Source: Capsicum annuum
Lineage: Eukaryota; Streptophyta; Magnoliopsida; Solanales; Solanaceae
NCBI RefSeq assembly: GCF_002878395.1
Contig: NC_061121.1
Location: 19,157,494 to 19,221,493, forward strand
Direction: 5' to 3'
Length of the DNA stretch: 64,000 nt
In this document: positions 1 to 11,793 of the stretch, one piece after another
Layout of the letters: every line of letters starts with the position of its first letter
How positions within the stretch are numbered: the first letter of the stretch is position 1
The notes under the pieces: model-generated
What the model was told of the DNA's origin: nothing
The model's input: the letters and a program-made list of their open reading frames with translations, nothing else
Database searches by the model: none
Position numbers and translations under genes: made by a program

Positions 1-409
1 TTAGGCGCGGCTTCAACTTTTCAGAATATCTTTCAATATCGTCACAAGCACGTTTAAATGTTAATAATGCATCTCCAAGACTAAGGATGCAACCTCGAAG
101 CGTATGCAGAATATTTAACGTTCAATTTAATCTATAATTTCAATAAGGTAATACGTCAAATGGCAAAAATCTAAAGATTACACAAAATAAATTACTTCCT
201 CCGTTCCAAATTATCTGTTCTAAATTTCCTAATTTGATTTCTCATTTTTTTTTTTTTTCATTAATCAAGAAGATTAATCAAGAAGAGACAATTTCTTTTT
301 TAAGAAGAGACAATTTCTTTTTTCATGTTTTATCCTTTGCATTAATTAGTTTTTCTTCAAATTAAAATGTAAATATCATTTAATAGGAGTACAATGATAA
401 ACTAGCCAT

Positions 410-1114
410 TAGGGGTGTACAAAACAAACCGTCAAGTCAAACCGAACCAACGAACCAAACCAAAACGAGTAAAAAAATCGACTTATAATTTGGTTTGATT
501 GGTTTGGCGTTAGAAAAAAAAAACCGACCATGCTTGGTTTGGTTTGGTGTTGACAAAAAAAAAAAATCAAACCGAACCCGAATCAAACCGACATAATATA
601 TATATATATATATATATATTCAAACTTTTTATACATAAAATATTAATTATAATCTACTTTTAAAATACTTTTTCAACTAGTTTTAGTAATTTTCAATAAT
701 TTGAAAGTAGATGCAGATATATATTTAAATTTGGACTTTTAAATTGTAATATTTATCCATTAATTGCTAATTAAATGATCCAAAACCTAATATAAACTTA
801 AAACTTAAACTTTTCACTCTTCATCTCACTTTTTAGTTTCAATAGAGTTTTTCGCTCCTCATTTTTTCATAATTATGGTTTTTCATTAGCACATGAGTGA
901 AAATATATTTGATCTATCTTCGATCACAATATAATTGTAAAAATTAAAGATTATAAAAAAAAAATGAAAAATCCAAAAAAATCGACTAAAACCTAAATCG
1001 AAAAAACCAATTTTATGTTGCTTTGATTTGGTTTATAGTTTTAATAAATCAACATGATTGATTTTTTTTTTTTTTTAATAAAAATCGAATCAACCGGATC
1101 TATGTACACCCTTA
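410..1114. mobile_element. Non-autonomous hAT-like element with 8-bp target duplication
   Basis: The ends are short inverted repeats: TAGGGGTGTACA on the left and TGTACACCCTTA on the right. The flanks CTAGCCAT (402-409) and CTAGTCAT (1115-1122) form an 8-bp target duplication with one mismatch, the length produced by hAT transposases. Subterminal regions are full of AACCGAACC/GGTTTGGTT motifs in opposite orientation, giving a partly self-complementary element. There is no transposase reading frame. It sits inside the Stowaway MITE. A second member of the same family is at 40361-41233. Confidence 0.75.
594..620. repeat. (TA)n microsatellite
   Basis: About 12 perfect TA units lie inside the hAT-like element. 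Confidence 0.9.
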
Positions 1115-1193
1115 CTAGTCATATTATTAATTATTTTTATTAATTAATATATCATCTCAATTTGAGATGAATAATTTGAGACATTTTGGATTA

Positions 1194-1575
1194 TACGAGT
1201 TGGAATCTAAACAATATAGTAATTCTCACTCAAAAGTCTAACTAAAGTCCCTCAAAAACTGTGTGTCAGCTTTAATTTATATACTTAAAAGAAAAGCCCA
1301 AAAAGAAAAAGATTAAACTTATCCCTAAAATTTTGTCGATTCACTTGAGTCCAAGTCAATAATTTTGAACCCAAGTCAATGACATGGATGCTCTAACAAA
1401 AAAATCTTTCCTCTAACATACTCCAAGGTAAATGAATTGGAATTAGGTCATTAGTCTAGATTCTTTCCTCTATCATTTCTAGGTAAATGACTTAATTAAA
1501 ATCATGTTATGAACAACTTTTAATATCTATGTGCCAAATGCACTTCTTGATCATTAATTTATAGTCTGGCTGGGA
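1194..1575. other. Non-coding, AT-rich spacer
   Basis: No coding potential or recognisable repeat was seen here. It contains an imperfect direct repeat (CCAAGTCAATAATTTTGAA / CCAAGTCAATGACATGG) near 1350-1385. Confidence 0.5.
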
Positions 1576-1722
1576 GATCCAAAGTTGGTGCACATCTACA
1601 GAGAGCAAACCAAATTAGCTGATAATGTTGCTAGAATAGCCAGCTCTACTACTATTATCGTAACTAAGCTTTTTCGAAATCCTCCTTCGGACTTGATTGG
1701 AGGACAGACTACTATCACATAG
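1576..1722 (+). pseudogene. RNase H-like domain fragment (non-LTR retroelement type)
   Basis: An open stretch of 48 codons, beginning with the residues DPKLVHIYREQTKLADNVAR and ending in TAG, resembles the C-terminal end of the plant RVT_3-type RNase H domain. In these proteins a HxYREgNxxAD motif marks the last catalytic region; HIYREQTKLAD matches it. No upstream RNase H core is visible and there is no start codon, so this is a relic. It could derive from a LINE or from a single-domain RNase H-like gene. The assignment rests on one motif. Confidence 0.45.
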
Positions 1723-1876
1723 GTGCTTACTCCACGAAAACACCCACCTACTATGTATAATACTACTAGTACTGATGGTTTAACTTTCGATGGTAGTATA
1801 TATTTGATCTGTAAATATTGTTCCTACCGCAGATGCTATGGTGGTAGTGCTACAAATGTGTTCTTAAGCTTTTTGT

Positions 1877-1946
1877 TATCTATCTATCTATCTATAAGTA
1901 CCTATCTTACGGGTTACAAAAAATAATAATAATAATAATAATAATT
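1877..1946. repeat. (TATC)n and (ATA)n microsatellites
   Basis: A short TATC run near 1878-1895 and about eight AAT/ATA units at 1921-1944 lie next to the RNase H-like relic. Confidence 0.8.
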
Positions 1947-2818
1947 ATAGTCTAGCTAACTTCTCTTAAAATTCTTTAGCATGCAACCTACGTGATAGTC
2001 ATGACCTATTCTTGGTGCATAGGCGTATATGCATTATATTTAACTTTTAGTTGAACCTATAATTTCAAAAATATAATATGTTCGATGGTAAAAACAACTT
2101 AAAGCTTACATAAAACAAACTTAAATTTTGGATTAGCCTACTTACATGATTGACTTACCACCCCACCACTTGGGTGGTGTGCATGGTGGTGGTGGTGGGG
2201 TGTTAATTACCTCTCTTTTCTCTTTTCTCTTTAATCAACACACGAATGTAGAAATTATTAAAAAGGTCCATAATTCATGTACTATATTACACAAAAGAGA
2301 AAAAACAGAAGAGTAGTGTGCTTTTTTAAAAGGTTTAAACCACATCCATTGGATCTAAATAAGTAAACAGTTAGTATTATCTACGCATAAAGCAAAAGAA
2401 AGAAAGAAAAAAAGGGACAAATTAAAGAAGGCCAAAATGGCAAACAACAAATCAGAAAAAAGTCAATTCAATTAGATCAGATCAATCTTGGGATTTAATT
2501 CTTGGGGGGTGGTCAAGAATTGGATGGACTTGGAATCGAAATACAATGATTGAATCTACAAAGTTTTGCCCTCTCAGTGCACTACATTCACTTGGTCTGC
2601 TCCATTTCTAAAGATTTCAAAAGACTCAAAAAAAAATTAGACTCTTACTTATATAAAATAAAATAAAAAAACATCCCGTGTTCTCGCAGGATTCAGGAAA
2701 AAGCTACTCGTCAAGAGATATGATGTAGATAGCTTATAACTAAATATAAACATTAGTGGCTGATTCTATAACTTGACTTCGTAATTACAGTTATATATAT
2801 ATATATATAAAGTTGTAG
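1947..2818. other. Non-coding spacer with a G/C hairpin
   Basis: No gene is supported. The sequence is AT-rich apart from a perfect 11-bp inverted repeat, CACCCCACCAC (2159-2169) with GTGGTGGGGTG (2192-2202), around a 22-nt loop. A (TA)n run lies at 2791-2809. Confidence 0.5.
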
Positions 2819-2996
2819 TCACGTAATTGAGCCATAGAAGTAGACTGCCTACATCACATTCCTTGGAGTGTGGCTCTTCCTCGACAATCACGTAATTGAG
2901 CCATAGAAGTAGACTGCCTACATCACATTCCTTGGAGTGTGGCTCTTCCTCGACCCCGTTGTGAAAGAGGATGATTTTTTACCAGGTTTTCTTTTT
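2819..2996 (+). mobile_element. Au-type SINE, 3' part, with internal 69-bp tandem duplication
   Basis: The motifs GACTGCCTACATCACATTCC, CCTTGGAGTGTGGCTCTTCC and CGACCCCG, followed by a GTGAA-AG-GG stretch and ACCAGGTTTTCTTTTT, match the body and tail of the Au SINE family common in angiosperms. A 67-bp segment (2819-2885) is repeated at 2888-2954 with a period of 69 bp and is identical by eye, so the duplication is recent compared with the element. The tRNA-like head is not recognisable. Confidence 0.7.
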
Positions 2997-3057
2997 ACAA
3001 TAATGAACGATTCTAATACTGATATATAGCAACTCCCGTTGAAGCAATTGTAGCAAC

Positions 3058-3331
3058 TCCTCCCTCCAAATACTTCCCCTTTCTCTTTTATTAGTCACAT
3101 TTTACTTTTTGAGAATTAAACTGTATGGACTTTAATCAATATTTTAAGATATATATTTTTCATCATATTAATATGAGAAAGATTGCGGCTTATAGTATTT
3201 TAATTTTCACATAGTTTTCATATCTAAATTTTAAGTTTTAATTATTAAATTAATGTAACTCAATCTAATTTCTAAATTTAGTTAAATCCTCTCGTGAAAT
3301 GAAATCTAACAAGTAAAAGAGAACGGAGGGG
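3058..3331. mobile_element. Stowaway-type MITE, degenerate
   Basis: The left end contains CTCCTCCCTCC and CTTTCTCTTTTATTAGTC. The right end, AACAAGTAAAAGAGAACGGAGGGG followed by TA, is its inverted counterpart. The inside is AT-rich without coding potential. An insertion of about 11 bp after CTCC on the left makes the terminal repeat imperfect. Confidence 0.6.
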
Positions 3332-3333
3332 TA

Positions 3334-6300
3334 ATATCATTAATAATAATACACTAGTAACTGTTCTAGGCTTTTTAGCTTTGATCAAGTCTATGTAATA
3401 GTTGAGCAAAGGCAATAAAGTGAGGGTTCCTTGTGTTGTTTCTTTAACTTAGACTACATTATCACATGAAGAATTATTAGGGGAAATTTAAAGTTGGAGC
3501 TGTGTGTATATTCATTAAGCCTATATAGGAACCAATTTGATTCCAGTGAAGTAGAGGGCTATATGGTCTGATCAAGGCTTCAAAATTATCAATATATTGT
3601 CAGAATATTATACTGTAATAAATAAGATAATACGTTATATTTGTATATGTACAAATTATTGAATCATTTCAACGTAGTGTAGCAACAAAGGTGGTTCAAA
3701 TATTACATTAATCGCATTGAAGACTAACGTGTAGAAGACGTAATTTTTTTTTTTTTTAAAGATTTGGTATATATTTGCTATTTAAATATATATATATATA
3801 TATATATATAATTCTAAATAAGTCTTGTAGGCAAATTCATATATAATGAAGTAGGTGTTTAGTTTCTATATAAAGTAGATTTTGCGCTATTATAAATAAA
3901 GGGTATTACTACTTATTTTCGCATTTGGATTTTGAGATCAATAAGGGATTTCAGGTTTGACTCTCAAACTTGAGATTTCTTAATTTTTAACTCCGTCACT
4001 AATAATACGAAATAATGTTGTTAATGATGTTGTGTATAGTTAAAGTTGGAATAAAAAGATCAAAGGGTATGATTGGATTCTGTAATATTTTAATTATATG
4101 GGCTAAAATGTGTGAAAATCAAGAAAAAAAGAGAGAGAGAGGGAGTAATAGAAGTATCTTTTTCTTTTCTTTCTTTCTTTCTTTCTTGCTTTAATATATT
4201 CCATTACAAAGTAAAGGAGATTCTAGGATGATGCATGATGCCGAATATTGAGTAGCAACTATGAGATCAAAAAGTCACTTAAACTAAAGTAATCTTGAAA
4301 TTGATCACCAATTATTATTGTGATAGAGGACCCCATGTAAATATATATTAGAAGATATCTCTTTCTCACAAATCCAAAAGCATTAAAAGGAAAAGAAGAT
4401 ATCACTCAAAGATAATGGTGAAGTCTTAAGTATTTTTTAATTTTTGATCAGAAATTTCACGTTTAAGTTCTAGCTAGATATAAAATCACTTTTAGTAGGA
4501 AGTGCATTACTTTTCAAAATGAGATATTTTAATATAAATTTAAATTAGTCAGACTTCAAAATAAATATCAAACATATGATGATTTAAAAAAAAAAAAAAG
4601 GAAAAAGAGACGAGAGAAGAATATATGGCCTCATGAGGAATCCAAAAAAAGTGAAATGAAAGGAACTTGTCACAATCCCAACAAAGAATATAATTCATAT
4701 CTATCCCCCCAGCTGTTTTTATTTTACCCCTTTGGAGCATATATATAATTCCTTTATTGAAAATGACACAAGCATTATGTCATTCTTACCTATCTTAATC
4801 TAATAGTAACATTTCTTTTTCAATTTTATTTTGTTAGACTTGACTAGGCAATATACATTATTGGAAGTGTAAATATAACGAAAAATAAAAACCATGAAAG
4901 TATAACATGGTATTGCCTGTTAGTAAATGAATATTGCACCAACATGCTATGATATTGACTCTGCATTTTTAAGAATCTAATATGAATAAGATAATATTTT
5001 TAAAGAGCTCAACAATATTTGAATTCAAGATTTGAATTCGAATTCTGCTCCAGTCTAATTTAATAGATTTAAATTTATCATTTATAGTTATTTGATATAA
5101 GTTTTGAGTAAATTTATATCTTCTTTACTAGATCCGTCAATGACAAGAGGGGTGAAATGAAATGACTTTGGAGGTACTAAGTTGAGTTTTTCTCCAAGGT
5201 TAATTTCTTTTTATTGGCCAAGCAAAATGTTCTAATCATAGGAACAGACTGGTTAACTCTAGCTTAATTTCTATTAATCATGATAACTAAGTAACATGAT
5301 TAAGATTCCTTAATTTCCATATAATGATTAAATATTTGGTGAGACCACTTCCAATGTGGAGCATCCATGCAGTCAAACTCACAACTTTCTCCTATTATAA
5401 CTACAATTTCTTTAAATAAGCACCACAAAAAAAGAAAAAAAAAAATCAACCGACAACTTCTATCGCTAAATTAATAACAAATATTTGTTGCTAAATCCAA
5501 CTAACGTTAGATTATCAAGCGATGACAAAAAATTCAGTTAGTTACGAGCTATTTAACAACATATTATATATCATTTTTTTGGAAGGGTAGAATCATAAAA
5601 GGATGAAGGAATTTTTTTTTTCTTTTTACTCGTACCAAAAATGTTTAGTGTGAATGTAAGAAACTTTTTTCATGGAATTTATGAGTTGGATATATAATTG
5701 CTTGTTTTTTTTTTTCTTTTTCTTTTCAACAAGCTAATCAACAACGCACTTACTTATGTACTGTCTGTTAATATTAGTACATCTATGTTTTACAGACCCC
5801 ACTGTTGCAGCCACAAAGACGAAACAAAATCATGAGAAAAATATTCCTCAGATGATAGGGCTCAAAAACTCTAGTGAAGCACCTTGACCTAAAACAAGCT
5901 CCAAATCAAATAAGGAAAAATGTCAAAAGGTCATAATAGTAATAATAAATTTGACCTAGTATATACAGTATGATTTATCGACTAGGGAGTTCATTTAGCT
6001 TCCCTATTTCTGCCCCTGACCCCATTGAAACAACTGATATGGCTAGTGAGATGGTTGGACATGCCACTTGAAAGTTGCTTTTTTTATCTGATTGCTCAGG
6101 TTCAAACTCCAACAACAACGTTTTCTTATTTGCTCCTTTTTCCATTTTCCAAATTACACCGTCTGAGCATTATTGTGCAAATATATATATATATTTATCT
6201 TTTGATTAAAAAAAATTTCCTACTTAGTATTCATTTATGTTTCACCTTTTCTTTCTTTCTTTTATGTATTGTGGATATTATTGACCTATTTTTATTTTAT

Positions 6301-7381
6301 TTCAAAATACAAGCTTCTCTTTCCAACTTCAAAAGATAGATATTCTCTCTAACTTATACTGTATAATATTTATTTTCTTTTATCTTTTGATCATTGAGTT
6401 ATTTTTTATTTAAAAAATTAGTAATTTAAAGTTTGAGATAGACTTAAATCGAACATTACCCGTTGCAACAATCTAGCAAACATACATCTCTCGAATTTCA
6501 TATTTTTCAAAATCTTTCTATTATTGTTCAAAATATGAAAGTGCGTTGAATTTAAATACGGTGAATAACACACTTTTCTCATATTACATCTAATTAATGA
6601 TATTCAATAATATTAAAATTTTGCTTATAAAATACTATAATTAACAAGTTTTCAAAGAACCATATGTCGAACTTTGACACTATTAATTACTATATTTAAA
6701 TATAGAGGTGCATCCGTCAAGTTTAAATCCTGAGTTTGCCTCTGCATGCATGAAAGCTGTTTCTTGATATATCCAAAGTCGGTAGTAAGTTATATATACT
6801 TACAGTGTAACATCTTTTACACAATTTACTTAGTTTAACTTATAGTAACATTTAGTAACATTTTCACTTATCATTTTTATGTTACCAACTATGTACATTA
6901 CATACCCTTCAAGAAAATTGTATCTATACGAGTTTGGTTTGTTCTTTTGGCACAATTATCTGTATATGAATTTGAGAAGTTTTTGAATGAAAGGAAAATG
7001 AGAACTTAATTCTTGAAGTGAGGCTGTTTAGTTTTCTTTTGTGAGACACTCGGTATTTCTTGGTCATCAATTATAATCCTTGTGGTTTAGCCTTTTCTCG
7101 AATTTCGTGCATAATGGTTAGCTTTTAGTGCTTCGAACTGCCTTTTCTTTATCTTTTTGTTTTCATGTGATTTGTATTCCAATTAGGCAGGTAGCTCAGT
7201 ATATACAAATCATATATTGTACCCTGTGGAAATATTTACTAGATTTGCCTCATAGCTGTCTTAACAGCTTTAGTACAAAAGATAATTGAGTGAAGTGAAA
7301 AAATAGACAAATTTGGATGTCATTCACCAAAGAAATTGATTGAATTTAATAAATTACAGAATCTTTCTCTCAAGCCAGACA
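3334..7381. other. Long non-coding spacer
   Basis: No gene could be supported; the open frames are short, AT-driven and lack family motifs. Simple repeats include a T run at 3741, (TA)n at 3787-3812, GA-rich 4127-4142, TTTC repeats at 4157-4186 and T/A runs near 5440 and 5700. Around 6040-6105 there is a weak tRNA-like promoter pair (TAGTGAGATGG and GGTTCAAACTCC), possibly an old SINE head. Confidence 0.5.
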
Positions 7382-7399
7382 TGTTTGATGTATAGTTTT

Positions 7400-7572
7400 T
7401 TTGTTTGGTTTTCCACCGGGTGTCCGGTACCCGCATTGGAGCTCCAATTAATCCGGATCGCGCCCATTATGGGGTAGCACTCCCAATCGGATTTTCTCCA
7501 TATCCAGGAGTCAAACTCGAAACCTCTGGTTAAAGGTAGAGCAAGCCCACCACTGCACGACAACCATGTTGG
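7400..7572 (-). mobile_element. tRNA-derived SINE with perfect 18-bp target duplication
   Basis: On the minus strand the element starts near CAACATGGTTGTCGTGCAGT and contains a box A-like GTGGGCTTGC stretch and a box B-like GGTTTCGAGTTTGACTCC, the internal RNA polymerase III promoter of tRNA-derived SINEs. The body with GGTACCGGACACCCGG is typical of a dispersed Solanaceae SINE. It ends in an A-rich tail. TGTTTGATGTATAGTTTT is repeated exactly at 7382-7399 and 7573-7590, a long target duplication expected for L1-type target-primed integration. The intact duplication suggests a young insertion. Confidence 0.85.
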
Positions 7573-7744
7573 TGTTTGATGTATAGTTTTGGTTTTAATT
7601 TAGCTGTGCTGATCAAAATTGTTGTTGGAAGGAAGGGCAGCTCTAAAGAGATTTCTTTTAAAAGAAAAAGATGGATGGGGATGTCATATTTGACAATTCA
7701 TTTCACTCTACGAATGTCACTCCCCCTAGTCCTTTTTATTCCAC

Positions 7745-7920
7745 TCTTACTATTTGAATGTATTGGGTGTGCGAACAAAAATCTTATATTAATGCTAAAA
7801 ATATTGAAATGATACATATAAGGCATGTGATTTTGTAATGATGTAACACCATTTGAAAAAAACCTGTTTGGACTTCGGCCAAAGTTGACAATATCACATC
7901 ATGTCTTAATATTTTTGGGC
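7745..7920 (+). mobile_element. Degenerate dispersed LTR-type fragment
   Basis: TGGGTGTGCGAACAAAAATC, followed by CATATAAGGCATGTG and TTGACAATATCACATCATG, resembles a widespread plant copia-type LTR. The same ordered motifs recur at 58375-58545. No terminal sequence or target duplication can be defined, so the class is tentative. Confidence 0.4.
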
Positions 7921-8169
7921 TGGTTGAGCCAAACAGAATGAAAGTCTTGACTTTAACATGTAAAATTGCTATCATCTAACTTGGTGTAGCAGTTGTCTTT
8001 CTATATGGTCAGTCGAAATTTCATATCTGCTAAGGAATTAGTCCAAGTTAGATAGAAAAATATGAGTTTGTAATTGAAATCAGGGGAGCTAAATAGATAA
8101 ATTCTCTTTTTACTTGGAGCTAAGAAGCAAGTTACGATAACTTTATGATGAAATAACACAAGAACTAAT

Positions 8170-9132
8170 TGTTGGGTTCTATATGTGTGTTAAATGAAAA
8201 ATGGAGAAATCAAGTGGAAGAGGAAAATTGAGTTTACACCAAAATGGGAAGTGTACTCAAAAATTGAAAAGTTTACTCTTTCTCCCACATTGGTGGAAGA
8301 AGAGAACTTTAAAGTGTTTATATTGTGAAACACACTTTCACATGGATAAGTGAGGCAAGAAAATAGAGATGCCTCTTGCCGTTGTCGTTGTTTGCTTGGT
8401 TTGGCTTTGGATTTAGATTTGGAAAATGAATATTTTCTGAGTTTAATCTGGTGACGCAGAATAGTTGTGTTGCTTCGGAAATACAGCTTCAGAACTGATG
8501 CATTGTTTTCTGTTTTTTAACTGAATTGATACACTGGTTGAACAAGTAGATGCAACCATTCAGCAAAAGACATGATTCATGGAAAGATATTCCTGTTCAG
8601 GAAAGGATGCAATCTTTGATGAACAGACATGAACTTAGAGCAAAGGTGCAACCTTTAGAGTGAACCATTGCCTCCTTTCTAAAGAGGCATCTTGTGGCTA
8701 TAAATAACCTAATTTTCATCCACAGGTTTGAGATAGAAATTTCAGATTATAAACTTTTCTTCTTCTCTTGAAAAGCTATTCTGTGTGATCATTAAATTGT
8801 TCAGTGCGTTCGTAGAATCTGCCTATTTAAGATACCACTATAGTCGGATTGAAGGCCATTTTATCCTGGGAGGAAAAATTCCACAACCTCGGGTACAGTG
8901 AAGGGAATTATATCCTTAAGAAAACTCCGTGAATTCGGACGACTTAGCCTTATTCATTTCTACTTCATCTATTATTTCTGGAAAAATAAATACACCTCTT
9001 GGAAAGATCATTTTTTATCTTGTGTTGAGGGTATTGATATACTTCATTGTGTTCTTGTTTATAAACTTGAACTAGATGAAATTATTATTCTGCTGTAATT
9101 CTACATACCCGAACATATTGTGGAAAATAACA
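8170..9132 (+). mobile_element. Copia solo LTR with 5-bp target duplication
   Basis: It begins TGTTGGGTTC and ends AATAACA, so it has TG...CA ends. It is flanked by CTAAT at 8165-8169 and 9133-9137, a perfect 5-bp target duplication. It aligns by eye along its length, in opposite orientation, with the LTRs of the copia element at 45677-52073: shared blocks include CTCCCACATTGGTGG, GATACCACTATAGT, AAAAATTCCACAACCTC and CTCCGTGAATTCGG. No internal region is present, so it is the product of LTR-LTR recombination. Confidence 0.85.
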
Positions 9133-9137
9133 CTAAT

Positions 9138-9604
9138 ATTGTTATTACTTATTAGTTTGTGCAGCTAATTTAATGTAACCCAATTCTTGTTGTTTTGTAG
9201 TTGGGTTCAAGCTTTCCCCAACCCTTTCTCGTCAGTAGACTCCAGAAGTATATTTGAAGGAGCGAGATTGTTCAAAAAGTTCTTACCTCTCTATTTATTT
9301 TTGAGATTTTTGAATTCTTCAAAACTCCATCAACATGCAGAAAAGAGGAGAGATACTATCCCAAACGGACAAAGATAATTTTTTTTTATTTATTCAAATA
9401 ACAATTAAGATGAAGCAAGATCAAAGATGACAAATCTTATTATAACATACAAAGTCATTTTGCAAGTACTTTATTAGGGGTAATTCTACAAAGGGTAACT
9501 TCTTTTTTCCCTAATTCTAAAGCATAAGTTGGTTGTTGTGATTTGAAATTTCTACTACTTCCCTTCAAATATATCGGTTCCAACTGCTTTGTAATACTTT
9601 TGCT
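9138..9604. other. Spacer with no recognised gene
   Basis: An open frame at 9187-9378 preceded by TTTTGTAG looks superficially like a 3' splice site and exon, but its translation matches no family I recognise and it ends in AT-rich sequence. Nothing else was seen. Confidence 0.4.
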
Positions 9605-9738
9605 TGAGTCGAGGATCGATTGAAAACGGTCTTTTTACCTTTTAAGATATAGGTATAAGGTATGTACAACCATTACTCTCCCCAAACCTTACTTGCGAGA
9701 TAACAGTGAGTATGTTGTCGTCATGTTTGTTATCAAGT
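9605..9738 (+). mobile_element. TS-type SINE or RTE-LINE tail, degenerate
   Basis: The order of motifs is GTCGAGGATCGATTGAAAACGGTC, then AGATATAGGTATAAGGTATGTAC, CTCTCCCCAAACCTTACTTG, and finally TATGTTGTCGTCATGTTTGTT. It matches the layout of TS SINEs (GGTCT-ATCGGAAACAG..., GTAAGG-CTGCGTACA, CCCAGACCCCACTTGTGGGAT, TTG-rich tail). It is heavily mutated. RTE-like LINEs of the same plants end in a similar tail, so the two cannot be separated here. Confidence 0.6.
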
Positions 9739-10104
9739 TATATGTCGTTTGCCCATCAAGATCAGGAAAAAGAAGAGAAGAATAAAATGATGATGATAAT
9801 GGATCAAAGCTAACTAGTAAATGCATTATAAGTGGCTGACACCTCAGATCCACTTAATGCTATTATTATCTGATGCTTTCCATCTTTAATTTGTTGAGTG
9901 TTCAGTTAGTTTTTACACAAAGGATTTGCTTTTTATTCACCTTTTTATTGAATTTATGTCAAAGATATTCCACCAAATTGATGCCTTCTTCTCTTTTTCC
10001 TTAGAGAAAACAGGAAAAAAAGCTGATACTATTTAAAAGATCATACATATAGATAGATGTGATACTGACATGAACTAGAGTTTGAACTCTAAAGCTATCA
10101 CTTG

Positions 10105-10375
10105 AGAGGAAAATTGTTCGAGACTATATCAGGAGATCGTAATATATGTTTTCAATCAATGTGTCACTTGATAGTACTCCTTGCCCCCTCAGGATTAGAC
10201 AAGAGAAATAAATAAAATAATACGAAACGATGTCCAACATTAAGAACGATTGATGAGTTTGACTCTGATACCATATCAAAATTAGCAAACTATGAGAGAT
10301 TATTAAGACCGTACAAGGAAACCACCACTCCAGTATCTCAATCAGCACGAGACTTAACAATTCCCAAGTAGTGGA
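10105..10375 (-). mobile_element. Degenerate retroelement fragment with PBS-like motif
   Basis: On the minus strand, TTGATATGGTATCAGAGTC (around 10262-10280) resembles a primer binding site complementary to the 3' end of initiator methionine tRNA. Around it are pieces such as GATACTGGAGTGGTGG and CTCCTGATATAGTC that recur in dispersed plant LTR elements. No coding region remains. Confidence 0.4.
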
Positions 10376-10458
10376 AACGTTTCAAGTAAGCAAAAATGTC
10401 CCAAAAAGAGATATAGCTATATATGTCGCAAGACAATTATGTCACTTGAAAACATATA

Positions 10459-11053
10459 TGGGCGGAACTAAATATATGACAGAAGTATCTTCGATATTAT
10501 AATCATTGTTGATCAGCACCAAGAATATATTGTATAACTTGTTAAAAATGACAGGCCATGATATTATGTGAGCTTTTAGTAATTTAAATCTTAGTTGGTA
10601 TTCTAAATATCCGATTCACTTAGATGTTTGAGCAAAAAGAAATTGCACAAGTTCAGTATTTTTTTTTCTATATGATGCGTAAATGTTTTTTATTTTTTTG
10701 TGCAGAAATTACCTGACCAAAAAAATATTGTGGGATAGGGGAAGATGTCATTTAAATTTTAACATGATAAATAAAGTTTATGGTTATATTAACTCATCAT
10801 AGATCTTTTATTTCTTAATGACAAAGAATAAACCTCGTACAGCAGAAACAAAAAGAAACTATATTTTAATATTTGTTCCAAACCTAAACTATATAAATAT
10901 ATATAGATGAAAAGCACAATCAAGATTTGAAGTTTAGGAATTGCGAAATTTATCATACGTACATATTCAATAGACTTCGAAACAAATAAACATAGTTTGA
11001 ATCAATGTTACTAAATTGCTTTGAATTCCTATTTTTATGCTAGTTCCGCCCCT
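10459..11053. mobile_element. Non-autonomous hAT-like element, 0.6 kb
   Basis: The ends are GGGCGGAACTA on the left and TAGTTCCGCCCC on the right, a good inverted repeat of the GGGGCGGA type seen in plant hAT elements. The possible 8-bp flanks AACATATA and AATATAGA share six of eight bases, weak because of low complexity. No transposase is encoded. Confidence 0.55.
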
Positions 11054-11793
11054 AATATAGATAATAGATATTATTAGTATAAAGAGCTCTAGTTATGGAG
11101 AAACACCCACCCTAGTATCAATGTGTCTCTTGCTATTCCAAACATGATAAGACTAACCTATTTTATAGCTCAAGGTGTTTAGAGTACCAATGATATATAC
11201 AATTTGTTGTGCTCATTGAGTTTTTTTTTTTAATTCCTCCTAGTGGAGCACTTCATGAGCCAGAACAGTTAGGGATGATTACTGGTTTGAACCATTCGGT
11301 CATCTAGTCTACAAAATATGTATAATGTGTATAGATTATATATATGTTAAATGAAATATACATATATTAAACATATAATATACATATTTATTCACAACAT
11401 ATACACTATCAGTGTATATGTTATCTATATTTCGGCTATATTAATGAACTAGTTGCCCGGGACAATATATATTGGTAACTATCCCGAACAAATATCAATG
11501 CAACAAGGTAGAGGGATCACTAAATAAAATTAATAATTTATTGCTTGCTTCAGACTAAATTCGTACGATTTTTCCAAAAGGCCTCGCGTTATTATTAAAA
11601 GTATTCCTATATATATCTTATAGTATATAGGTTTTTTCTCCTAATAAACTTTTAATGTAAGACTTTGATCACATATCCAGCAAGCGATCTCTAGGCTAAA
11701 AGCATGAGATTGGTCCATCACCCAGATTCATGAACTTAATTATCTAGAAACACATCATCGTAGTTATGGACTCGAAAGCCCACAAGCTTCTTC
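11054..11793. other. AT-rich non-coding spacer
   Basis: The sequence holds TATATA/ATACATAT-rich stretches (11320-11440) and no supported gene. Confidence 0.5.

Larger units (their letters stand above)
195..1191. mobile_element. Stowaway-type MITE, split by a hAT-like insertion
   Basis: The left end CTTCCTCCGTTCCAAATTATC follows a TA dinucleotide (193-194). The right end, a decayed inverted version (AATTTGAGACATTTTGGATT), precedes TA at 1192-1193. The inner sequence is the AT-rich type of plant Stowaway (Tc1/mariner) MITEs. Bases 410-1114 are a later insertion; without them the MITE is about 290 bp. A 23-bp stretch (AGAAGAGACAATTTCTTTTTT) is duplicated near 282-330. The left end is well supported and the right end is degenerate. 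Confidence 0.65.

Noticed and set aside
2159..2202. Perfect 11-bp inverted repeat as a terminator or transposon end
   Set aside because: It is made of CACCAC/GTGGTG simple sequence, with a 22-nt loop and no associated gene or target duplication.
6025..6339. 104-codon frame and a tRNA-like promoter pair near 6045-6105
   Set aside because: The frame is AT-driven. The box A-like motif has a mismatch, and no SINE body or target duplication was found.
9187..9378. Possible exon preceded by TTTTGTAG
   Set aside because: There is no partner exon, donor site or recognisable protein family.
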